From Bdellovibrionales bacterium (lineage in GTDB: Bacteria; Bdellovibrionota; UBA1018): a stretch of DNA of 11,511 bases. This document shows, piece after piece, positions 7,292 to 11,511 of this stretch. A program made the position numbers and the translations under genes. The DNA lies in NCBI GenBank assembly GCA_018968995.1, contig JAGWZD010000034.1:1-11511 (forward strand). Direction: 5' to 3'. The notes below the pieces were generated by a model. That model was not told where the DNA came from. It worked only from the letters and a program-made list of their open reading frames with translations, and searched no databases. Within the stretch, counting starts at the first letter, position 1. The number at the start of each line of letters is the position of its first letter.

Positions 7292-7335
7292 TTAATATAC
7301 ATTTTATGCATATTAAAAAGATTAATATGCATAAA
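7292..7335. repeat. Three-copy AT-rich inverted-repeat cluster (TTAATATRCAT)
   Basis: Three copies of one 11-mer occur within 41 bp in alternating orientation: TTAATATACAT (7292-7302, plus), ATGCATATTAA (7306-7316, the reverse complement) and TTAATATGCAT (7322-7332, plus). Copies 2 and 3 extend to perfect 14-bp arms, TTTATGCATATTAA (7303-7316) and TTAATATGCATAAA (7322-7335), with the 5-nt spacer AAAGA. The cluster lies 18 bp after the hrpB stop and about 100 bp before the oxygenase start. Either a multi-site operator or, in RNA, two mutually exclusive hairpins would explain it. No U-tract follows, so it is not a standard terminator. The rest of the 164-bp gap (7336-7437) holds a possible -10 TATAAC (7399-7404) without a clear -35, and the oxygenase ribosome site. 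Confidence 0.6.
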
Positions 7336-7437
7336 TTCTACGCTCACGCTGCAAAGCGGTATCCGTTAAAAGCGCTAGTAAAGAGCCTGAAATATCGGTA
7401 TAACGCAACGCATTAAAAGATTAAGGAGACTGTACCC

Positions 7438-8307
7438 ATGAAAGTGCTCAGCGTGGATTATCGCTCGCCAGATGCTGCAAAACTTTTTGCCCAAAGCCTT
7501 CATGAGACCGGCTTCGGCGTTTTGAAGAATCACCCCATCCCTCACCATCTCATCACCGACACTTTTCAAGACTGGGAAGACTTTTTTAAACAGCCCTCTG
7601 ACGAGAAGCTGAAGTATAAATTCGATCCGCGCTTACAGGCTGGCTACTTCCCATTTCGAACTGAAAACGCAAAAGGGGTCGCTCAAAAAGACCTGAAAGA
7701 ATTCTATCACCTGTACGTTTGGGACAAGCTTCCAGAGACATTACCCAACCGCACCTGGGAAATGTTCCATGCAATGTCGAAACTGGCCTCGCAACTTCTG
7801 AATTGGATCGAACAAGAGAGCCCACCAGATATCCGTAAAGGATTCTCGATGCCCTTGAGCGATATGGTTGTAAACAGTCGCGAAATTCTTCTACGCCCCA
7901 TTCACTATCCACCTCTGAGCGGCGGAGAAGAAGAGGGCGCCATCCGCGCTGCCGCTCACGAAGACATCAATCTCATCACTCTGCTTCCTGCTGCAACAGC
8001 TCCAGGACTTCAGGTGAAAGATAAGAATGGCAAATGGCTCGATGTCCCCTGTGATCCGGGTCAAATCATCATCAACTCGGGCGACATGTTACAGATGGCT
8101 TCCAAAGGCTATTACGTATCCACCACCCATCAAGTGGTGAATCCTATGGGCCCCGCATCAAGACTTCCACGCTACTCCATGCCTCTTTTCTTGCACCCTC
8201 GGGCTGAAGTTCGCCTGAGCGAAAAGCACACTGCCGGAAGCTATTTAGAAGAGAGGCTTCGCGAAATCGGACTGCTCAAAGACGGCGTAAAAAAGGGGAA
8301 TGCCTAA
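7438..8307 (+). CDS. 2-oxoglutarate/Fe(II)-dependent oxygenase, isopenicillin N synthase-like
   Basis: This 289-residue cytoplasmic enzyme has the double-stranded beta-helix oxygenase signature. The iron ligands are His174 and Asp176 in AAHEDINLITLL and His231 in TTHQVVNP. Arg245 and Ser247 in PRYSMPLFLHP form the RxS motif that binds 2-oxoglutarate (or the corresponding carboxylate). The N-terminal part (SVDYRSPDAAKLFAQSLHETGFGVLKNHPIP) matches the DIOX_N region of the isopenicillin N synthase/ACC oxidase superfamily, and EFYHLYVW resembles the KE-x-F segment. It should use O2 for hydroxylation, desaturation or ring chemistry on a small molecule. The substrate cannot be read from the sequence and no biosynthetic cluster surrounds it. 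The start ATG has a clear AAGGAG ribosome site (7423-7428) at 9-nt spacing. The gene stands alone behind the AT-rich repeat cluster and ends before a hairpin. Confidence 0.88.
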   Translation: MKVLSVDYRSPDAAKLFAQSLHETGFGVLKNHPIPHHLITDTFQDWEDFFKQPSDEKLKYKFDPRLQAGYFPFRTENAKGVAQKDLKEFYHLYVWDKLPETLPNRTWEMFHAMSKLASQLLNWIEQESPPDIRKGFSMPLSDMVVNSREILLRPIHYPPLSGGEEEGAIRAAAHEDINLITLLPAATAPGLQVKDKNGKWLDVPCDPGQIIINSGDMLQMASKGYYVSTTHQVVNPMGPASRLPRYSMPLFLHPRAEVRLSEKHTAGSYLEERLREIGLLKDGVKKGNA

Positions 8308-8322
8308 CAAATCCGAACACAA

Positions 8323-8352
8323 AACGCTCGCTAGTGAGCGTTCTTCTGTTGT
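8323..8352 (+). terminator. Candidate intrinsic terminator after the oxygenase gene
   Basis: AACGCTC (8323-8329) and GAGCGTT (8336-8342) form a perfect 7-bp stem, extended by one G-U pair around a CTAG loop. It is followed by a moderately T-rich tail (CTTCTGTTGT). On the opposite strand the tail is TTTTGTGTT, though no minus-strand gene needs it here. It lies 15 bp after the oxygenase stop and 22 bp before the protease start. The U-tract is weak, so partial read-through is likely. Confidence 0.45.
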
Positions 8353-8364
8353 AGGCCTAAAAGC

Positions 8365-9297
8365 ATGAACAAGCTCGTTTGTAGGATCATTGCGATTCTT
8401 TTGGCTCTCTCTCCTACAGCAAAAGCTTATGCTCTGCCCGAGGTGCCCTGGAACTCGCTCATCGAAAGCGCTTCAGGCGCATCCTCTGATTACCAAATCG
8501 GCAGTGAGTGGGGGAAAAAGCCAGTGATCCCCGAGGTTCTCAATCAAGCCAAGCCTGAATTCATTCGAGCGGCCAGTGCAACTGCGTCCTACGGCGGCGG
8601 AACCGCCTTTTATCTCGGAAAAATCAATGAGCGACACCTGATGGGTACGAACCATCACGTTCAGCCCTCAATGAATTGCCAGGGCAGCGTGCGATTTGAG
8701 GTTCTTAAAAAATCTTATCCCTGTAAGAAAGTATTCGGACACTGGAGTGCAGCCGATTTTGCGCTGTTTGAAATCTCAGTTCCATCTTCGGATGAGCCTG
8801 GGCTTTTGAGCATTGGGAAGAATTTCGAATTCGATCACGCTTTAAAAATCGACGAACCCCTGCTGACGATTGGTTTTGGAATCGCGAACAATCCCAACAG
8901 AAAACTGATGTTTAACCAAGATAGCGACTGCAAAGTTTTCTCTTCAGAGATTCGCTATATGGGTGACCCAGACGAGTACAACCCTGGGGAATACCAAGCT
9001 TGGTCTTTCGCGAATGGTTGCGATGTCTCCCACGGAGATTCAGGATCCGCCATGGTAAACCGAGATACCGGAGCGCCGGTCGGAATCATTTGGACTGGCC
9101 GAATTCCTAAGTCGCGCGAAACCCAGGACTCTCGAAATCTGGTAGACTGGATTCAGTCCAACAGCCCAAAAATTTGGACCGAGCTCAGTTATGCCGTTCC
9201 AGCATCAAAGATTCGAGAAGTGCTCTCGAACTTCCTTGCTAGCAACCCGGCTATTGATGTTTCTACACGAGAAACGATTACCGCCTTTTTGCGCTAA
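8365..9297 (+). CDS. Secreted trypsin-like serine protease (chymotrypsin fold)
   Basis: This 310-residue protein has a signal peptide at residues 1-22 or so (MNKLVCRIIAILLALSPTAKA). The catalytic triad is complete: His98 in TNHHV, Asp131 in SAADFALFEI, and Ser226 in HGDSGSAM (oxyanion-hole Gly224). Asp220 lies six residues before the serine, where trypsin has its specificity Asp189, so cleavage after Arg/Lys is plausible. Four cysteines in the mature part (NCQG/YPCKK and SDCKV/NGCDV) could form two disulfides, which fits export. The GAPVGIIWTG strand corresponds to the substrate-binding strand 214-216. A C-terminal tail of about 40 residues ends in a helix (SKIREVLSNFL). No PDZ domain or zymogen activation site is obvious, although residues 23-70 before the first barrel strand may be a propeptide. 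The GreA-like gene follows after 15 bp and is probably cotranscribed. Confidence 0.88.
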   Translation: MNKLVCRIIAILLALSPTAKAYALPEVPWNSLIESASGASSDYQIGSEWGKKPVIPEVLNQAKPEFIRAASATASYGGGTAFYLGKINERHLMGTNHHVQPSMNCQGSVRFEVLKKSYPCKKVFGHWSAADFALFEISVPSSDEPGLLSIGKNFEFDHALKIDEPLLTIGFGIANNPNRKLMFNQDSDCKVFSSEIRYMGDPDEYNPGEYQAWSFANGCDVSHGDSGSAMVNRDTGAPVGIIWTGRIPKSRETQDSRNLVDWIQSNSPKIWTELSYAVPASKIREVLSNFLASNPAIDVSTRETITAFLR

Positions 9298-9312
9298 AAC
9301 AGACCATCGCGA

Positions 9313-9813
9313 ATGACTGAACTGAAGCAAAAGATCATCGAATCGGTCGTTGCAAACCTTCGTCTGGATCTCTCGACTATCGAGCGCTCTGCGAAGGCTG
9401 CACACGAGGCAGCCACTCACGAAGAGGGGAAGGCAGAAGATCCCTACGACACGCGCGGAATTGAAGCCTCGTATCTGGCTGGAGCCCAGGCTCGTCGGGC
9501 AGCCGAATTACAAGAACTGATTCAGCGCTATGAACACCTCGAACTGCGCCGATTTTCCCCAGAGGATTCAATCGCCGTAACAGCTCTGATTGAGATCGAG
9601 AGTTCTGGAAAAACCAGCCACTACTTTCTTGTGCCCACACAAGGTGGCGGAACCGTTCGGATCGACGACAAGACCATTCACATTCTCTCCAGCTCATCGC
9701 CTTTAGGCTCTGAACTCGTAGGTCGCACCTTTTCAAACCCTTCTGACCGTGAGTTCGAATTTGATATCTCGCCGTCTCAAACTCGTGAATACACCATTGT
9801 TTCAGTTTATTGA
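9313..9813 (+). CDS. GreA/GreB-family transcription factor-like protein
   Basis: This 166-residue protein has the two-part Gre architecture. An N-terminal helical hairpin (residues 1-78, rich in Ala/Glu/Lys with QARRAAELQELIQRYE on the return helix) precedes an FKBP-like C-terminal domain (85-166). That domain ends with the Gre signature: SPLGSELVGRTF (129-140), then EFEFDI, and REYTIVSVY. Gre proteins insert the hairpin into the RNA polymerase secondary channel and rescue backtracked complexes. Here the hairpin turn (HEEGKAEDPYDTRGIEASY, 36-54) is acidic but lacks the standard GDLSENAEY tip, so cleavage activity is not certain. It may be a Gre-like competitor (as with Rnk or Gfh1-type factors). 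The start ATG at 9313 has no clear ribosome site. The stop TGA lies in the left arm of a hairpin shared with the convergent tgt fusion gene. Confidence 0.8.
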   Translation: MTELKQKIIESVVANLRLDLSTIERSAKAAHEAATHEEGKAEDPYDTRGIEASYLAGAQARRAAELQELIQRYEHLELRRFSPEDSIAVTALIEIESSGKTSHYFLVPTQGGGTVRIDDKTIHILSSSSPLGSELVGRTFSNPSDREFEFDISPSQTREYTIVSVY

Positions 9814-9832
9814 TCGGCTATTCAGTAAACTG
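9803..9832. terminator. Hairpin spanning both convergent stop codons
   Basis: CAGTTTATTGA (9803-9813) and TCAGTAAACTG (9822-9832) form an 11-bp stem with a single G-U pair and an 8-nt loop. The TGA of the GreA-like gene ends the left arm, and the TAG of the minus-strand gene (9818-9820) lies in the loop. No U-tract follows on either strand, so it may end or stabilise both transcripts without being a classic intrinsic terminator. Confidence 0.4.
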
Positions 9833-11511
9833 CTGATGCTTGCGCACTCGCAAAAGAAAAGTCTCTAGCGTCTCACTCCCCAACTCCATTAGCTCTTCCG
9901 GAACTTGGGCAGTACTTCTCTCCCATCTCTTCAGCCACTCCTTGCCCAATAAAGTTGCCCCCTGAGGCAGTTGTCCTCGCGCGGGTGGAGATAAAACCAA
10001 AGAGCTATCTTTTCTGCCGTCGAAAGCAGGGCTAGCAGCAACAAAAAAACCAGCTGCAATCCAGCTCGCCCGAATCGCTGTAGAATTGGAATAAGAAACA
10101 ATGGTTACCGAATGATTCTTCCATAGACCAAAAAGTCGCTCGAAAAATTCACTTCTCCAAAGGGCCACATCATTGCTCTTGGCAGAGAATGGATCATAGA
10201 AGACAAAATCGGGCATCTCAGGAACCAGGGTGCATTTCTCTTCAAAGTCTCCTTCGACCAAAGTCCATTTTAGCTTACCGCATTTACTCTGGAAGCGCCC
10301 CTGCTGGAGCAAAAGATAAGGTGCAGCATGACGCAAATGTGGAAATAAAAACGGGTAATCAGCAGCCAGCCGCAGTGGATCCAGATCCCTCTCGAAGCTG
10401 ACGATCGTTAATTGAGCCTGGGGGTTTCTCTCCCAGGCACGAATCGCCGCCATTGCATTGGTCGCGGCTCCCAATCCCACATCCCAAACACAGACCCTTT
10501 CGTCCCTCTGCGCCGACACTAGACGCTGAAGCAAGCCCGAACCTTCCACATAAAGTCGCGAGGCTTCCTCACGAGGATCATCCACGGGATGCATCACTTC
10601 ATTTGAAGAAATCTGTCGAATTCGCCCTAATCCGAGAGATCCTTTTTCAATTCGGTAATCTCCTCGCTGCTGAGGCCTCTTATCGGAAGGTTTTTTTCGT
10701 CGCCGGGGTTGAACTGGGGGATAATCATCGTCCGATTGGCGGCCGAGGAGACCTCGATTCATCTGATAATATTGAGCAAAAGTATCCTCTAGAATGGCCT
10801 GACGCATCTCCCTCATTAACCGGAAATAAAAATGTAAATTATGCGTGCCCAGCAAAGTCCAACCCAGAACCTCGCGGGCCTTGATTAAGTGCGAAAGATA
10901 AGCGCGAGAGTACTTGGCACAGGTGGGGCACAGACAATTCGGATCTAAAGCTTCCTCAGCAAATTTGTAAACTCCCCGGCGAAGATCGATACGTCCTCGA
11001 GAAGTGAACACCACTCCTTGCTGAGCCAGTGAACCCGGAAGGACACAGTCAAACATGTCCACACCTCGATGAACTGCCTCGAGTAGATCAATCGGAGTTC
11101 CAACCCCCATCAAATACCTTGGAAAATCCTGAGGTAAGAGTTGAGCTGTGAGCTCTGTGAAGTCTTCCCGTTCCGCTTTACTCTCTCCGACTGCTAGGCC
11201 TCCAATGGCAAAGCCATCAAACGGAAGAGAGGTAATCTGATCAGCGCTGATCCGTCGCAGGTCCTCGAAGCAAGCGCCTTGAACGATTCCAAAAAGAGAC
11301 TGGGGTGAATCCGAACGGGCCTCAAGCGAGCGCTTAGCCCACCGAAAAGTGCGATGCACGGACTCTTCGGCTAGAGATCTGTCGCATGTCGATGGCACGC
11401 ATTGATCCAAAACCATCATGATGTCGCTACCGATGGCTCTCTGCATGGCAATACTTCGCTCAGGGGTAAGCTCAATGGTCTGTCCGTCAACATAACTTCT
11501 AAAAACAGCTC
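9818..11511 (-). CDS. tgt: tRNA-guanine transglycosylase (Tgt) fused to an MnmC-like methyltransferase domain, 5' end beyond window
   Basis: The frame is open across the right edge, so the N-terminus is missing. The in-frame ATG at 11446 is internal: codons before it encode YVDGQTIELTPERSIA, a conserved Tgt segment. Counting from that internal Met, Tgt motifs are DIMMVLDQC (8-16), FGIVQGACF, GGLAVGES, YLMGVGTP and MFDCVLP with nucleophile Asp133. The zinc site is Cys171, Cys173, Cys176 and His202, with normal spacing. Tgt exchanges guanine 34 for a queuine precursor in GUN-anticodon tRNAs. A basic, proline-rich linker (about 237-263) leads to a second domain: MHPVDDPREEASRLYVEGSGL, the SAM loop WDVGLGAATNAM (321-332) and YDPFSAKSNDVALW (417-430). 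These resemble the methyltransferase half of MnmC (DUF752), which makes mnm5U34. The FAD domain of MnmC is absent. The loop after the nucleophile is atypical (GSLAQQG). Tgt identity is firm; the second domain's substrate is inferred. Confidence 0.88.
   Translation of the reverse strand, partial: AVFRSYVDGQTIELTPERSIAMQRAIGSDIMMVLDQCVPSTCDRSLAEESVHRTFRWAKRSLEARSDSPQSLFGIVQGACFEDLRRISADQITSLPFDGFAIGGLAVGESKAEREDFTELTAQLLPQDFPRYLMGVGTPIDLLEAVHRGVDMFDCVLPGSLAQQGVVFTSRGRIDLRRGVYKFAEEALDPNCLCPTCAKYSRAYLSHLIKAREVLGWTLLGTHNLHFYFRLMREMRQAILEDTFAQYYQMNRGLLGRQSDDDYPPVQPRRRKKPSDKRPQQRGDYRIEKGSLGLGRIRQISSNEVMHPVDDPREEASRLYVEGSGLLQRLVSAQRDERVCVWDVGLGAATNAMAAIRAWERNPQAQLTIVSFERDLDPLRLAADYPFLFPHLRHAAPYLLLQQGRFQSKCGKLKWTLVEGDFEEKCTLVPEMPDFVFYDPFSAKSNDVALWRSEFFERLFGLWKNHSVTIVSYSNSTAIRASWIAAGFFVAASPAFDGRKDSSLVLSPPARGQLPQGATLLGKEWLKRWERSTAQVPEELMELGSETLETFLLRVRKHQQFTE

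Noticed and set aside
7292..7335. The AT-rich dyad as an intrinsic terminator for hrpB
   Set aside because: The stem is almost all A-T and no U-tract follows it, so a classic terminator is not supported. It was kept as a repeat or regulatory candidate.
7586..7912. 108-residue minus-strand reading frame inside the oxygenase gene
   Set aside because: It lies antisense to the conserved oxygenase frame and shows no protein-like motif.
9377..9736. 119-residue minus-strand reading frame opposite the GreA-like gene
   Set aside because: It is Arg/Ser/Trp-rich without domain character, and the opposite strand carries a clear Gre-like protein.
10453..10884. 143-residue plus-strand reading frame opposite the Tgt-MnmC-like gene
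   Set aside because: It is antisense to conserved Tgt and methyltransferase codons, Pro/His/Ser-rich, and has no recognisable domain. It is a shadow of the real frame.
9818..11446. A complete gene starting at ATG 11446
   Set aside because: Codons upstream of 11446 continue in frame to the window edge and encode conserved Tgt sequence (DGQTIELTPERSIA), so this Met is internal and the gene is truncated by the window.
1..11511. CRISPR arrays, transfer RNAs, insertion sequences or phage-defence genes
   Set aside because: No regularly spaced direct repeats, cloverleaf-like sequence, transposase motif or defence-type domain was seen on either strand.

Overview
The window is about 11.5 kb of gene-dense bacterial chromosome of moderate GC content. 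It encodes ten or eleven intact or partial housekeeping and accessory proteins on both strands. Two proteins carry classical Sec signal peptides (a secreted phosphatase and a secreted trypsin-like protease), so a Gram-negative cell with a periplasm is likely. The gene set (host-attachment/baeRF-type protein, Ste24-type M48 protease, HrpB helicase, GreA-like factor, Tgt fused to an MnmC-like methyltransferase) would fit a proteobacterium or a Bdellovibrionota/Deltaproteobacteria-like lineage. That placement is inference from protein style only and is not secure. I see no insertion sequence, phage gene, CRISPR array, rRNA or tRNA.

Layout from left to right. (1) 2-760 (+) is the C-terminal end of an M1 aminopeptidase cut by the window edge. 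It overlaps tail-to-tail with (2) exodeoxyribonuclease III, 719-1480 (-). (3) 1572-2132 (+) is a secreted dual-specificity/tyrosine phosphatase whose start codon sits directly on a GC-rich dyad. It converges on (4) a host-attachment-family protein, 2146-2640 (-). (5) Divergent from that is a short coiled-coil protein, 2707-2940 (+), followed by (6) a membrane zinc protease of the Ste24 type, 2994-4205 (+). (7) A four-helix membrane protein, 4183-4659 (-), overlaps the end of the protease. (8) HrpB-type DExH helicase, 4745-7273 (+). (9) After a 164-bp gap with a striking AT-rich inverted-repeat cluster comes a 2-oxoglutarate/Fe(II) oxygenase, 7438-8307 (+). (10) A secreted trypsin-like protease, 8365-9297 (+), and (11) a GreA/GreB-like factor, 9313-9813 (+), follow. 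(12) Convergent with these, and running off the right edge, is a Tgt-MnmC-like fusion, 9818-11511 (-).

This is not one pathway. Nucleic-acid functions recur (DNA repair by ExoIII, RNA helicase HrpB, transcript cleavage/elongation GreA-like, tRNA wobble-base modification Tgt/MnmC-like), alongside envelope proteolysis (M48, trypsin-like) and a periplasmic or secreted phosphatase. Gene packing is tight: four tail-to-tail junctions occur, two with coding overlaps (42 and 23 nt) and two with gaps of 13 and 4 nt. None has a canonical U-tract terminator.

The most notable items are the two-domain tRNA wobble-modification protein, whose Tgt half has lost the usual arginines next to the catalytic aspartate, and the three-copy TTAATATRCAT inverted-repeat cluster before the oxygenase. 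Also notable are a pair of mutually overlapping divergent promoters inside a dyad at 2662-2701, and a candidate leaderless/hairpin start on the phosphatase gene. Nothing in the window amounts to a clear new defence or mobile system.
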